A stretch of 64,000 nt of DNA. Origin: Candidatus Coprenecus pullicola (GTDB lineage Bacteria > Bacteroidota > Bacteroidia > Bacteroidales > UBA932). Where the stretch lies: positions 1-64,000 of the forward strand of contig DVHR01000055.1 in NCBI GenBank assembly GCA_018711925.1, read 5' to 3'. How positions within the stretch are numbered: the first letter of the stretch is position 1; each line of letters opens with the position of its first letter. Below, in pieces: positions 1 through 9,216 of the stretch. A program made the translations under genes and the position numbers. The notes below the pieces were generated by a model. It saw only the letters and a program-made list of their open reading frames with translations, did no database searches and was not told the DNA's origin.

Positions 1-92
1 CTTGCCCAGAAGTAATGCAGCAGCACCGCCACTATCAGGCCGGCCAAAGCCGCCAAGCCCATTCTAAGCCAATACGAAGTCAGTTGTTTCAT
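1..92 (-). CDS. Partial N-terminus of an unknown membrane protein
   Basis: Only the first 30 codons lie in the window; the gene runs off the left edge. The start is the ATG at 92, and the visible protein begins MKQLTSYWLRMG and continues with a hydrophobic run (about residues 12-29) that would be a signal anchor or first membrane span. A clean -7 box lies 28 nt upstream at 121-128, which supports this start. The family cannot be recognised from this fragment. Confidence 0.6.
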   Translation of the reverse strand, partial: MKQLTSYWLRMGLAALAGLIVAVLLHYFWA

Positions 93-120
93 GATTCTGA
101 TTATTTGTCGGTTTTTTGTA

Positions 121-128
121 CAAATTTA
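121..128 (-). promoter_or_regulatory. -7 box TAAATTTG for the partial gene at the left edge
   Basis: The minus strand reads TAAATTTG, matching the Bacteroidetes TAnnTTTG -7 consensus, 28 nt before the ATG at 92. Confidence 0.5.
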
Positions 129-208
129 ACGTTTTTTCCCTCGCTTTACACGCGGGGCGAAGAAAAGAAACGTTCCCTAAAAAGGTTGACTCAGGTACTT
201 TTACAATG

Positions 209-379
209 TCCAGCACACTGTCCAAACGTATCGCACTGATTGTTAGGTGCATACAATCTGGCAATTTGCTGGACTACCCGCTTTTTGCCATAAAACCGCC
301 ATTTCACCTCAAGTCCAGCAGATGCTCTTTTTCAAAGCTCCTGTATACTAAGCACTTCCCCAAGCATGTCATGCTGGAC
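209..379 (+). repeat. Dispersed intergenic repeat, full copy 1
   Basis: Four 8-mers alternate in orientation: GTCCAGCA at 209-216, TGCTGGAC at 267-274, GTCCAGCA at 313-320 and TGCTGGAC at 372-379. This gives two 67-nt arms (209-275 and 313-379) around a core that contains TTTTTGCCATAAAACCGCC. The copy at 58686-58867 (opposite strand) shows the same layout, with arm spacing of 59 against 58-59 here. A shorter copy sits at 54936-54994. Within the first arm GATTGT and ACAATC can pair as an inner stem. Confidence 0.7.
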
Positions 380-526
380 CTCACCAGAAGTCCCATGACA
401 CGGGGGAAAGTGAACCGTATTCGTGGAAAATCCCGGCACTTTCCCTCTCCTCTGAAAGAAATATGCCACGGATTTGTTGTATTAGCTGATTTTTCGTAAA
501 TTTCGCAGTATTTAAATTTCAATACC

Positions 527-844
527 ATGAGAAATATCCACATCACTATGACCAGAACTGAATTACGAAGGACTATCACCGCAAGCTCCGCGAGAGATAT
601 AGCCATAGTCCTGCTCATCCCCTCCATCTGGGGAGAGTCAATGGGCATGAAGGCCGGTTACATCCAGGGCGCAAGCTGGCTGTGCGCCGCCTGTGCGCTG
701 ATTGCCATGACAGCCTCGCTTACCCTGCTGTGGAACTCCCGTTCCGAAAAAAGCAAAGCGGAACTCGTTCAGGCCGCAGTTATCCCCGTAATAATGTTGG
801 CGACATGTGTCATTGCCATCTGCTTCGGTCTGCAAACTCTCTAA
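527..844 (+). CDS. Small hypothetical membrane protein
   Basis: A 105-residue protein with three likely membrane segments, at about residues 24-42, 49-70 and 82-103. The second and third are strongly hydrophobic and separated by a short charged loop (SRSEKSKAE), which places that loop on the cytoplasmic side. I do not recognise the family. The ATG at 527 is used; the internal ATG at 548 is an alternative start that keeps all three segments. It converges on the permease gene ending at 906, and no terminator is visible in the 61-nt gap. Confidence 0.55.
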   Translation: MRNIHITMTRTELRRTITASSARDIAIVLLIPSIWGESMGMKAGYIQGASWLCAACALIAMTASLTLLWNSRSEKSKAELVQAAVIPVIMLATCVIAICFGLQTL

Positions 845-905
845 GAAGGAACAAGAGAAGAGACAATAGAAGTGTGAGGAAATAACGAAGAGTGCTGCTG
901 AGCCG

Positions 906-2117
906 TCAGAGGATGCGGGAAAGGGTCCTGCGGGTAGGAAGCGCGGTGATGAAAAGACCGATGAGAGCGATGCCGGCCAGCGTTATGAGGATGTCCAGAG
1001 GCCTGATGACTACGGGATAGTAATCTACTACAAAGTTCCCTGGCATACGGATGACTCCCGCATACTGCTGTATGAGACAAAGGCCTATACCTACAAGCAG
1101 ACCTACTACAGCCCCCAAAAGCACTATCATCCAGCCCTCGTCAAAGAAGATACGGCGGATGAGTCCGGGTCTGGCCCCCAGATACTGAAGCGTGGCGATA
1201 TCGTCCCGTTTCTCTATGATGAGCATGGTCAGGGAGCCGAAGACATTGCACGAGACCACTATGATGATAAAGAGCAGTATCATGAAGATGACAGCCTTCT
1301 CTATGCGCATCATGCGGTAGACAGTCTCGTTCTGCATGTACTTGTCCTTGACTGAATATCCGGCACCTAACATCTTCCCGATATGGCGTACCGCATCATG
1401 GACATCCGCTCCGGACACAAGCCACAGTTCTACGACACCGGCCTCATTGTCAGGCACCCCTACGAGTCTCCTGGCCCGGTCTATCGGCACGAAAAGCGTA
1501 TTGGCATAACTCTCCCCGCCCGAGAAGAACATTCCTATGGGATAAAACGTCTCCTTGTTGAGTGACGCAGCCGGATTGACAAGGGATATCTCCCTGTCAC
1601 GGGCCGGAAAGTACACTTCTATCGGGTCCAGAAAACGCGGCCTGATACCCATGTCGACTGACAGCCCCCTGCCGACAACCGCTTGCGCCACCTCTCCGTG
1701 CATAAGAGTGAACTCCCCGTCGACAACACATGAGAGCAATTCCGGATTCTCAGTATAGGCCTGCTCCACACCTTTCAACACAGCGGTCCCCTCCTCGCGG
1801 TCATAGGTCAGAAAGACAGTCTCCTCAATACTCTCGGTATAAAGTGACACGGCCTGCATAGAGCGGATATCATCGAAAGCAGGCGTGTCGGTCCTGAAGT
1901 ATTTGGCCGAGCCGCAGGTAATGGAAATATCCGGCATGGCCCGGTCGTACATACTCCGCACCACCTCCTCGAAGCCATTGTAGATAGAAAGGACTATAAT
2001 CAGCGCGCAACTGCCTACCGCAATGCCTATCGCGCTTATGAGCGAGATAATGTTGATGACATTGTGCGACTTCTTGGCGAAGAGATAACGTCTGGCTATG
2101 AAGTAGGACAGATGCAT
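906..2117 (-). CDS. LolC/LolE-family (FtsX-like) ABC transporter permease
   Basis: This 403-residue inner-membrane permease belongs to the LolC/E-FtsX superfamily. Proteins of this type, with a separate ATPase, extract lipoproteins from the inner membrane or drive other envelope processes. The N-terminus (YLFAKKSHNVINIIS) has the typical LolC/E start, then TM1 (about 20-45), a large periplasmic domain and three C-terminal membrane segments (about 265-295, 320-350, 370-395). The start at 2117 lies 56 nt after the rbfA stop, so it is probably the last gene of a tyrS-rbfA-permease unit. No ATPase gene is adjacent. The exact substrate is inferred only from the family. Confidence 0.85.
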   Translation of the reverse strand: MHLSYFIARRYLFAKKSHNVINIISLISAIGIAVGSCALIIVLSIYNGFEEVVRSMYDRAMPDISITCGSAKYFRTDTPAFDDIRSMQAVSLYTESIEETVFLTYDREEGTAVLKGVEQAYTENPELLSCVVDGEFTLMHGEVAQAVVGRGLSVDMGIRPRFLDPIEVYFPARDREISLVNPAASLNKETFYPIGMFFSGGESYANTLFVPIDRARRLVGVPDNEAGVVELWLVSGADVHDAVRHIGKMLGAGYSVKDKYMQNETVYRMMRIEKAVIFMILLFIIIVVSCNVFGSLTMLIIEKRDDIATLQYLGARPGLIRRIFFDEGWMIVLLGAVVGLLVGIGLCLIQQYAGVIRMPGNFVVDYYPVVIRPLDILITLAGIALIGLFITALPTRRTLSRIL

Positions 2118-2173
2118 GACGGCTTTCTGACTGACCGGAAAACTGGCTTTGGTGGCAACGGATGGAAAAGCGG

Positions 2174-2518
2174 CTACTTGGCGAGAAGCTCGTCGATGTG
2201 CTCCACGTAATCCAAAGAGTCATCCAGGTAGAATACCAGTTCAGGCACTATGCGCAACTGCTTGGCCATCTGCCTGCCCAGCTCTCCGCGCAAAGCCCTG
2301 GCCGAATCCTGGATCATCTTGAACACCTTCTGCTGTTTTGTCGAAGGGAATATGCTGACGTAGACCTTGGCCACAGCAAGGTCCGGGCTGATGGTCACTC
2401 CGCTGACTGACACGAGGGCTCCGTCCCAGGAGGCCATGCCCCTGGAACGGATGATCTCGGCCAGATGTCTCTGAAGCTCTCTTGCCACTTTAAGCTGGCG
2501 GGTGCTTTCTTCTTCCAT
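2174..2518 (-). CDS. rbfA: Ribosome-binding factor A
   Basis: RbfA is a KH-like 30S maturation factor that binds 16S rRNA near helix 1 and is needed for late small-subunit assembly and cold growth. The 114-residue length is normal. The sequence shows the family features: an N-terminal helix (RQLKVARELQRHLAEII), a central VSGVTISPDLAVAKVYVS strand region, and RIVPELVFYLDDSLDYVEHI near the C-terminus. It starts 6 nt after the tyrS stop, so the two are almost certainly co-transcribed. Confidence 0.95.
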   Translation of the reverse strand: MEEESTRQLKVARELQRHLAEIIRSRGMASWDGALVSVSGVTISPDLAVAKVYVSIFPSTKQQKVFKMIQDSARALRGELGRQMAKQLRIVPELVFYLDDSLDYVEHIDELLAK

Positions 2519-2524
2519 ACCGGT

Positions 2525-3814
2525 TTACTCGAATTTGAGGATGTAGTAGTTTTTCTTGCCTTTCTGGGCCAGGATGTACTTGCCGTCGATAAGGTCCTCA
2601 CTGCCAACAGTCCTGTCTGCGCTGTCGCATTTGTCCTTGTTGAGCGACAGCCCGCCTCCCTGAATCATCTTGCGGCATTCGCCCTTGGAGGGGAATACGT
2701 CGGTGGTTACCGCCAGCAGGTCGATGACATTCTGGGGAAGTGCGTCCTTGCTGAGGCTGTACTGGGGCACGCCGTCGAATACCGAGAGGAAGGTCCTTTC
2801 GTCGAGAGAGCGGAGAGTCTCGGAGGTGGACTTGCCGAAGAGGATCTGGGATGCATCCACGGCCTTGCCGTATTCCTCCTGCCCGTGTACCATGACGGTG
2901 ATCTCGCGTGCGAGCAGCTTCTGGAGCTCCCGCAGGTGAGGGGCCTTGGCATGCTCCGCCACGGCTGCCTCTATCTCCTCACGGCCGAGGGTGGTGAATA
3001 TCTTGATGTATCTGGCTGCGTCCTCGTCGCTGACGTTGAGCCAGAACTGGTAGAATGCGTAGGGTGTGGTGTACTCCGGCGAGAGCCAGATATTGCCTTT
3101 CTCGGTCTTGCCGAACTTGCCGCCGTCGGACTTGGTCATCAGTGGCCAGGTCAGTCCGTATGCCTCTCCGCCCAGTTTGCGCCGGATAAGCTCCGTACCG
3201 GTGGTGATGTTGCCCCACTGGTCACTGCCGCCCATCTGGAGCTTGCAGCCGTAGTGTTCGTAGAGGTATGTGAAGTCGTAGCCCTGGAGCAGCTGGTAGG
3301 TGAACTCAGTGAAGGACATGCCCTCGCGTCCCTCTCCGCTGAGTCTCTTCTTGACCGAATCCTTGGCCATCATATAATTGACGGTGATGAGCTTGCCTAT
3401 CTCGCGGGTGAAGTCGAGGAATCTCCAGTCCTTCATCCAGTCGTAGTTGTTGACCAGAATGGCGGCGTTGGAAGCCTTGCTCTCAAAGTCAATGAACCTG
3501 GAGAGCTGGGCCTTGATGCACTCCTGGTTGTGACGGAGGGTCTCCTCGTCGAGAAGATTGCGCTCCTGAGACTTCATCGAGGGGTCGCCGATCATGCCCG
3601 TAGCTCCTCCGATAAGGGAGATGGGGCGGTGGCCGGCGTCCTGGAAGTGCTTGAGCATCATGACACTGACCAGATGGCCGATATGCAGTGAGTCAGCAGT
3701 GGGGTCGATACCCACGTATGCCGTACACTGTTCTTTGGAAAGGAGTTCTTCGGTTCCGGGCATGATGTCCTGGATCATGCCTCTCCATTTGAGATCTTCG
3801 ATAAAATTCTTCAT
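2525..3814 (-). CDS. tyrS: Tyrosyl-tRNA synthetase
   Basis: A class I aminoacyl-tRNA synthetase that charges tRNA-Tyr. The 429-residue protein has the HIGH signature (residues 44-47, in [10 protein letters not shown]), a KMSKS-equivalent KFGKT in the middle, and a C-terminal S4 RNA-binding domain (about 360-429). I chose the ATG at 3814 ([12 protein letters not shown]), which matches the usual TyrS N-terminus, over an in-frame ATG five codons upstream. The -7 box at 3844-3851 gives a leader of about 29 nt. It heads the tyrS-rbfA-permease run. Confidence 0.96.
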   Translation of the reverse strand: MKNFIEDLKWRGMIQDIMPGTEELLSKEQCTAYVGIDPTADSLHIGHLVSVMMLKHFQDAGHRPISLIGGATGMIGDPSMKSQERNLLDEETLRHNQECIKAQLSRFIDFESKASNAAILVNNYDWMKDWRFLDFTREIGKLITVNYMMAKDSVKKRLSGEGREGMSFTEFTYQLLQGYDFTYLYEHYGCKLQMGGSDQWGNITTGTELIRRKLGGEAYGLTWPLMTKSDGGKFGKTEKGNIWLSPEYTTPYAFYQFWLNVSDEDAARYIKIFTTLGREEIEAAVAEHAKAPHLRELQKLLAREITVMVHGQEEYGKAVDASQILFGKSTSETLRSLDERTFLSVFDGVPQYSLSKDALPQNVIDLLAVTTDVFPSKGECRKMIQGGGLSLNKDKCDSADRTVGSEDLIDGKYILAQKGKKNYYILKFE

Positions 3815-3843
3815 CGTATGAAAATACAACTTTATTAGTGCTG

Positions 3844-3851
3844 CAAAGGTA
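3844..3851 (-). promoter_or_regulatory. -7 box TACCTTTG for tyrS
   Basis: Minus-strand TACCTTTG followed by GC, 29 nt before the chosen tyrS start. Confidence 0.6.
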
Positions 3852-3924
3852 GTGATTTTTGCCTAACTGCAATTACGCTGCGGCAGAATAAGTCCGCATC
3901 AGGAGGCCTGCGGTTGGCGCACCG

Positions 3925-4446
3925 TCATCGGCGGTATATGCGGAAAAGGGCAACGCCGATGCATATCAGCATGAGCGCCAATATGGCCCAGATGAACCAC
4001 ATGCTGAGCCTTTGAATCTTGCCGGCGGCCACCGAGAGTGTGGAATTGGCACAGAAAGAGAAAAGCAGGGCCAGCAGCAGGTTGAGCTGGGCGGCGAGGT
4101 CTCTTTTCGCACTGTTGACGACGGGGTCAGCGGACTGCCTGTGCGGTTTGAGAATCTTGCCGGTCCTGATGTCGCTGACGGTGCTTTTGCGGGGCAGCAG
4201 GCGCAAATTGACCATCTGGGGGTATCTCTGGGCCAGCATCATGACTATGTAGACTCCGAGACCCACAAGCGCGAGGGTAAGCAGTATTTCCCTACCGCCC
4301 ACTTTGTCCACCGCTCCGTGTATGTCAAAGTGACTAGGCACCGGTACTCCCTCCAGCCGTGACCAGGAAAGCATCGGCAGAAACGCGGTAAGCATCGCTA
4401 CAGTAGCCACAATATTCAGGGATAGATTGATGTAACGCCGTATCAT
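3925..4446 (-). CDS. DUF1648-domain membrane protein
   Basis: A 173-residue protein with four predicted membrane segments (about 8-28, 52-72, 113-133 and 148-168). The loop after TM1 carries PSHFDIHGAVDKVGG, the P-x-H-x(3)-G-x(2)-D pattern of DUF1648, a domain shared with SdpI-type membrane proteins. The cellular role of such stand-alone proteins is not established. The start at 4446 is preceded by AGGAGAGAA, an unusually Shine-Dalgarno-like stretch for this window. It lies downstream of, and in the same direction as, the Na/phosphate cotransporter, but no functional link is evident. Confidence 0.75.
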   Translation of the reverse strand: MIRRYINLSLNIVATVAMLTAFLPMLSWSRLEGVPVPSHFDIHGAVDKVGGREILLTLALVGLGVYIVMMLAQRYPQMVNLRLLPRKSTVSDIRTGKILKPHRQSADPVVNSAKRDLAAQLNLLLALLFSFCANSTLSVAAGKIQRLSMWFIWAILALMLICIGVALFRIYRR

Positions 4447-4488
4447 ATTTATTCTCTCCTAACAGTAAATTCACAGACACCTGCCTTG

Positions 4489-6180
4489 TCAGTTAAGTTC
4501 CACCAGGGCCTCCGAGACGTTGATTATGAAATCCCCCACCCTCTCACACTCGGACACGAGGTCCATATAGTAAACTCCGCGAAGATATCCGCTCTCCTCT
4601 GACTCTATATTGCGCAGATGCTCCTCCTTGAGATTGTCACGGTATTCGTTGATGTCATGCTCGGCGTCCTGGGCATTGGAGATGTTGATTACATGATGGA
4701 ATCCCTCTTTGAGGTTGTCGATCATGCAGTCTATGGCCACATCCACCAGATCCAGCATGTGGTTGAGCTTACGCACAGTGGTCTCATCGAACTTCTGACT
4801 GTGAAGATTCTTGCGCTGCAGGATACGGCCGACATTGAATCCTGAGTCGCCCATACTTTCCAGTTCGCTGATAATCTTATACATGGCCTGAAGTTTATTG
4901 GTACCTTCCTGGCTAAGGTCGCTTTCCCTTATATTACTGAGATACTTGGCTATCTCGAACTCTATCCGGTCTGTTATCTGCTCGTAATGCTCCAGTTTCT
5001 TAAAAAGCTCGTCAAAGCGGTTCTCATCATCGGACTCGTTGACTGCCTGACGGGCATACCGGTACTGCTTCTTGACTATCTCGGAGAAATGCACGACTTC
5101 CTGCTCGGCCTGTTCCAGAGAAAGCTCGGCGGTACTCATCATGCCTCCCTGGATATAACGGAGACGGAAGACCTCCTCCTCGTCCTTGTGTCCCTTGAGC
5201 GCCCATGTGACGAACCTGACTATCTGCGGTGTAAACCATACGAGAATACAGGTGTTGAGCACATTGAACAAAGTGTGCACAGTGGATATGGCATAGAGCA
5301 GCGACGCGGACGATACAAACGGGTCCTCGCCGCCCAGACCTACGACGATCTTGGATACCAGCCACAGGAACGGCTTGTACAACGCCAGTACCCAGATGAC
5401 TCCGAAGACGTTGAAAACCGTATGGGCCAATGCCGCCCGCTTCGCGGAAATATTGCCGACGGAAGCAGCTATGTTGGCGGTGATGGTGGTGCCGATGTTC
5501 TCGCCGAGCACCATCGCGGCGGCCATCTCGAACGGAATCCAGCCCTGGCTGGCCATGACAAGAGTCAATGCCACTGTCGCACTGGAAGACTGCAGGATAA
5601 TAGTCAGGACAGTCCCTACCAAGACGAATACCAGGACTGAGGCGAAACCCCAGTCAGTCCATCTCTGTATAAACGCTATGGCATCGGGGTTGTTGCTCAG
5701 GTCGGGCACGGAGTCCTTCAGGAAGCTGAGTCCGAGGAAGAGCATGGCGAAACCGATGATCATCTCTCCGATATTCTTGCGCTTCTGCGACTTGAACATC
5801 ATGAAGGCAAAGCCTATGCCTATCAGGGGAATGGAGAGAGTCGATATATCGGCTGTGAAGCCGAGCAAAGATATGAGCCACGATGTGACGGTCGTGCCTA
5901 TATTGGCGCCCATGATGACTCCCACAGCCTGGGTCAGGCTCAGAAGGCCTGCATTGACGAAGCTGACGATCATCACCGTCGTCGCACTGGAAGACTGAAT
6001 GATAGCCGTTATAAGAGTCCCTGTCAGGATACGGGTGAACGAATTGGCCGTCATGGCCGAAAGGATGGAGCGCAGACGGCTGCCGGCGACTTTCTGAAGC
6101 CCTTCGCTCATCAGTGTCATGCCGTACAGGAACATGCCCAGTGCTCCGAGCAGTGTCAGGATCTGAAATACAGTACTCAT
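4489..6180 (-). CDS. Na+/phosphate cotransporter family protein with PhoU-like tail
   Basis: A 563-residue NptA/YjbB-type transporter. The membrane half holds the two inverted family repeats, each marked by a QSSSAT motif (residues 62-68 and 197-203), followed by GANIGTT and GENIGTT. The cytoplasmic tail (about 350-560) is helical and PhoU-like, as in YjbB, and probably gates or senses phosphate. Substrate assignment to phosphate rests on the family. The start at 6180 has a -7 box at 6198-6205 that lies back to back with the promoter of the divergent gene at 6220. Confidence 0.9.
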   Translation of the reverse strand: MSTVFQILTLLGALGMFLYGMTLMSEGLQKVAGSRLRSILSAMTANSFTRILTGTLITAIIQSSSATTVMIVSFVNAGLLSLTQAVGVIMGANIGTTVTSWLISLLGFTADISTLSIPLIGIGFAFMMFKSQKRKNIGEMIIGFAMLFLGLSFLKDSVPDLSNNPDAIAFIQRWTDWGFASVLVFVLVGTVLTIILQSSSATVALTLVMASQGWIPFEMAAAMVLGENIGTTITANIAASVGNISAKRAALAHTVFNVFGVIWVLALYKPFLWLVSKIVVGLGGEDPFVSSASLLYAISTVHTLFNVLNTCILVWFTPQIVRFVTWALKGHKDEEEVFRLRYIQGGMMSTAELSLEQAEQEVVHFSEIVKKQYRYARQAVNESDDENRFDELFKKLEHYEQITDRIEFEIAKYLSNIRESDLSQEGTNKLQAMYKIISELESMGDSGFNVGRILQRKNLHSQKFDETTVRKLNHMLDLVDVAIDCMIDNLKEGFHHVINISNAQDAEHDINEYRDNLKEEHLRNIESEESGYLRGVYYMDLVSECERVGDFIINVSEALVELN

Positions 6181-6197
6181 TTAACAGCTTATTTGTG

Positions 6198-6205
6198 CAA
6201 ATATA
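6198..6205 (-). promoter_or_regulatory. -7 box TATATTTG for the Na/phosphate cotransporter
   Basis: Minus-strand TATATTTG, 17 nt before the ATG at 6180. A TTTG lies 22 bp upstream on that strand (plus-strand CAAA at 6228-6231), close to the published -33 spacing. It ends 2 bp from the divergent -7 box at 6208. Confidence 0.6.
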
Positions 6206-6207
6206 GT

Positions 6208-6215
6208 TATCTTTG
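6208..6215 (+). promoter_or_regulatory. -7 box TATCTTTG for the large barrel protein
   Basis: TATCTTTG with only four bases (CGCC) before the ATG at 6220, so the transcript is probably leaderless. A TTTG lies 12 bp upstream at 6192-6195. Confidence 0.55.
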
Positions 6216-6219
6216 CGCC

Positions 6220-9216
6220 ATGTTGAACAAAGCCCGGTTTTTTTTGTCCTTGCTGTTCCTGTCAGTGCTCTCATCCCAGACCGCGCTCTGCCAGTACTAC
6301 ACGTTGGGCAACGATCCTTTCCGGGCCCGATGGAGACAGATAACATCCGGGCACTATAAAATCATCTATCCGGAAGAGACCGACTCGCTGGCAAGACTCT
6401 ATCTGTACACTCTTGAGAGAATACGTCCGGCCGTAATGTCCGAACTCAGCATCGACCCGAAACCTCTGCCTGTGGTACTGCATCCCTACACTACGCAGAG
6501 CAACGGAGTGGTAACATGGGCGCCGAAACGTATGGACCTGTTCTCATCTCCCGACCCGTATGAGAGCAATCCGGACGCATGGATTCCGCACCTGACAGTC
6601 CACGAATCCAGACATGTCGGTCAGGTGGAGCACTTCACAAAAGGCATCTACAACGTATTCTACTATCCGTTCGGAGAACAGATTACAGGACTGGGCCTGG
6701 GGCTGTTCATAAGCGGCCATGTCCTGGAGGGCGACGCAGTAGTGGCTGAAACGGAGCTGACGCAGGGAGGACGCGGAAGAAATGCCGATTTCACCAAGTA
6801 TGTGAGGGCAATGTACATCAACCGTGATTTCCGGTCATGGGACAGAATGCTCTTCGGCTCTTCCAGATACTACACCCCAAATGAATATGTATTCGGATAC
6901 CTGATGCAAAGTTATGTCCGGTACGAGTCAGGAATAACAGACCTCATCGGACAATATATGTCAACTCCCGTAAAAGGATGGTACAGCATAGGCCGGCTCA
7001 TAGACCCTATAAAATATGTGACCGGAACAGGAAAGAGCGGGCTTTTCCGAAGGTCGCAGGAAGTCCTGGGAGAGATGTGGCGCAACGACTATCTGTCCAG
7101 AAGCCCTTTCACCGGATACACCGTACTGCCGTCCAAAAAGGAAAGGCTTTACACCGATTTCTCCAACCCCATATACGTATCCGACACCCTGTCGCCTTAT
7201 TTCGGATCCATCCTGGTACTGAAAGAAGGCATGGAGACCGCCCGTAAGCTTGTCATGATAGACTCATCAGGCAAGGAGCATTTCCTGAGATTCTTCAACC
7301 CCGTGGCATCACGCCCGACATACGACGGGAAAAACCACATATACTGGTCCGAGAGCATCACCAACAACGCGGCTGCCATAGAGGACTTCTCGGTCATCAT
7401 GAGCTTCGACATCCTCACCGGCCGGACAAGAGCCCTCCAGCACAGAGCCAAATACTTCAATCCCGCTCCCTCAACTACGGGAGACACACTGGCCGTGGCC
7501 GAATATCCGGTGACCGGAGGCTCGTTTCTGACATTTCTGTCTTCGGATACAGGAGAGCCTCTATTCCGTATAAAGGCCCCCGGCAAAGGCCAGATAAGAG
7601 AGTCCGTCTTCGTGGGCGACACAGTCTACTGCTCAGTCATACTTGAGGACGGTATCGGCATCTTCAGGACATCCCTCCCGGAAAGAGAATGGAACATGAC
7701 CGTGGCTCCGCAGCACCAGAGCATCTCCGGTCTGAAAGCCTACAAGGACAATCTGTATTTCTCCAGCGATCTGGACGGAGTCCTCAACATCTACAGATAC
7801 GATCTCGGCGCAGACTCCCTCCTGAAAATGACCAACTCAGGATACGGAGCCGACTATCCGTACTTCGACCCGTCAGGCAAAGTTCTGTACTACTGCGAAT
7901 ACGGTCTGGACGGCTACCGCCCGGTCAAGGCGGAATACGCACAGCTCAGCAACACCGCCGCCGACTTCAGCACACCGTACAAATGGCCGCTGGCAGAGAT
8001 AATCTCCGCCCAAAGCAAAGAAAGGCTGGACAGCACCCTGACGGATAGCGCCCCGGCCAGCACCGACATCCTCAACCCGGAGAAATATCCGTCCAAGAAG
8101 TACAACAAACTGCTGCACTCATTCAGGATACATTCGTGGTTCCCGGTATATGTGGACGTGGACCGGATTATGAGCTTCTCGTTCGAGAGATTCTCGCAGG
8201 TCGCCTCCTTAGGAGCCACAATACTTTCACAGAATACATTAGGCTCAGTCATCACCTCTCTAAGCTACGGATATGTAAAAGACAGCTACTACACCGGAAA
8301 ATATTTTCATTCCGGACATTTCTCCATAGACACCAGGATCATAGGCAACCTGGCCTTGGAGGCCCGGTTTGATGTCAATGAGCGCAACGCCATGACCAAC
8401 GTCTACGATCTGACCCTGGGAGGACAGTACTATTACGAGAACCCAGACACTCCTCTCCTGTCCGCCAGTGCGATGCTGTACTGGCCTCTGAGGCTCAACA
8501 GCCGGGGCTGGTACCGCAGCCTTACCCCGTTTGTATCCTGGAACTTCACCAACGACAGATACTTCGCATACGCATACAGCCTGTCTGACAACAGTCTCCA
8601 GGCCCTTGACGCCCACCACATCATGAGGCATCAATTGCAGTTCGGCCTCTCATACGGGCAGACCCTGCCGACAGCCGGTTCGCAGATATATCCCAGATGG
8701 GGTTTCGGCATCACCGTACGCGGAGTCACCTCCCCGGGAAGCGGCAGGTATTTCAAAGACCTGATATACGCCAACGGATATGCCTACCTCCCGGGCTTCA
8801 CCCGCCAGCAGGGACTTAAAATCGGATTCACAGCACAGATGCAGATGATGCAGGACAAGTACCTGACATCATCCATAGCCTCTCTTCCCAGAGGCTACAA
8901 CCGCTACAGCTACGCCGACACATATATCAATCTCACTGCGGATTACGCTATCCCTATCTACCTCGGTGACTTCAGCCTGGGCCCGATTCTCTATGTAAAG
9001 CGTTTGCAGCTGATACCCTTCGCCGACTACGCAATGGAGCTCAATCAAGGCGGGCCCCTGACAGATTACTTCTCATACGGGGCCGACATACTTCTGGATT
9101 TCAATATCATACGGCTCAGCTTCCCCATAAGCGCCGGTGTAAGATATGCCCGCACAGGACCCAACGGACTCTATTCGAGAGACCACTTCGAACTGCTGTT
9201 CAACATATCATTCTGA
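6220..9216 (+). CDS. Secreted metallopeptidase-like / beta-propeller / outer-membrane barrel protein
   Basis: A protein of about 998 residues with a signal peptide (cleavage likely after TALC, about residue 24). The N-terminal domain carries HESRH (residues 128-132) and a downstream GHVLEGDAVVAETE, a layout like gluzincin MA-type peptidases. The middle (about 330-600) contains TolB-like propeller repeats such as YFSSDLDGVLNIYRYD. The C-terminal third is rich in alternating aromatic beta-strands and ends in phenylalanine, as outer-membrane barrels do. I inferred the ATG at 6220 because it begins the signal peptide. Such genes are usually left hypothetical; substrate and partners are unknown. 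The stop codon abuts that of uvrC. Confidence 0.75.
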   Translation: MLNKARFFLSLLFLSVLSSQTALCQYYTLGNDPFRARWRQITSGHYKIIYPEETDSLARLYLYTLERIRPAVMSELSIDPKPLPVVLHPYTTQSNGVVTWAPKRMDLFSSPDPYESNPDAWIPHLTVHESRHVGQVEHFTKGIYNVFYYPFGEQITGLGLGLFISGHVLEGDAVVAETELTQGGRGRNADFTKYVRAMYINRDFRSWDRMLFGSSRYYTPNEYVFGYLMQSYVRYESGITDLIGQYMSTPVKGWYSIGRLIDPIKYVTGTGKSGLFRRSQEVLGEMWRNDYLSRSPFTGYTVLPSKKERLYTDFSNPIYVSDTLSPYFGSILVLKEGMETARKLVMIDSSGKEHFLRFFNPVASRPTYDGKNHIYWSESITNNAAAIEDFSVIMSFDILTGRTRALQHRAKYFNPAPSTTGDTLAVAEYPVTGGSFLTFLSSDTGEPLFRIKAPGKGQIRESVFVGDTVYCSVILEDGIGIFRTSLPEREWNMTVAPQHQSISGLKAYKDNLYFSSDLDGVLNIYRYDLGADSLLKMTNSGYGADYPYFDPSGKVLYYCEYGLDGYRPVKAEYAQLSNTAADFSTPYKWPLAEIISAQSKERLDSTLTDSAPASTDILNPEKYPSKKYNKLLHSFRIHSWFPVYVDVDRIMSFSFERFSQVASLGATILSQNTLGSVITSLSYGYVKDSYYTGKYFHSGHFSIDTRIIGNLALEARFDVNERNAMTNVYDLTLGGQYYYENPDTPLLSASAMLYWPLRLNSRGWYRSLTPFVSWNFTNDRYFAYAYSLSDNSLQALDAHHIMRHQLQFGLSYGQTLPTAGSQIYPRWGFGITVRGVTSPGSGRYFKDLIYANGYAYLPGFTRQQGLKIGFTAQMQMMQDKYLTSSIASLPRGYNRYSYADTYINLTADYAIPIYLGDFSLGPILYVKRLQLIPFADYAMELNQGGPLTDYFSYGADILLDFNIIRLSFPISAGVRYARTGPNGLYSRDHFELLFNISF

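Larger units (their letters stand above)
93..526. other. Long intergenic region holding a dispersed repeat copy
   Basis: No convincing coding sequence is seen. The open frames here lack family features and cross the repeat described at 209-379. The stretch separates two divergently oriented genes and holds the minus-strand -7 box at 121-128. Confidence 0.6.

Noticed and set aside
209..379. CRISPR array
   Set aside because: The repeated words are 8 nt, alternate in orientation and the units between them are not of equal length; no cas genes are near.
116..499. 127-codon frame in the first gap
   Set aside because: It crosses the dispersed repeat and lacks any protein-like pattern.
2465..3691. 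Long open frame antisense to tyrS (408 codons)
   Set aside because: It is the mirror of a strongly codon-biased gene; the translation is low-complexity (Val/Leu/Gly/Glu rich) and has no family features, while tyrS is certain.
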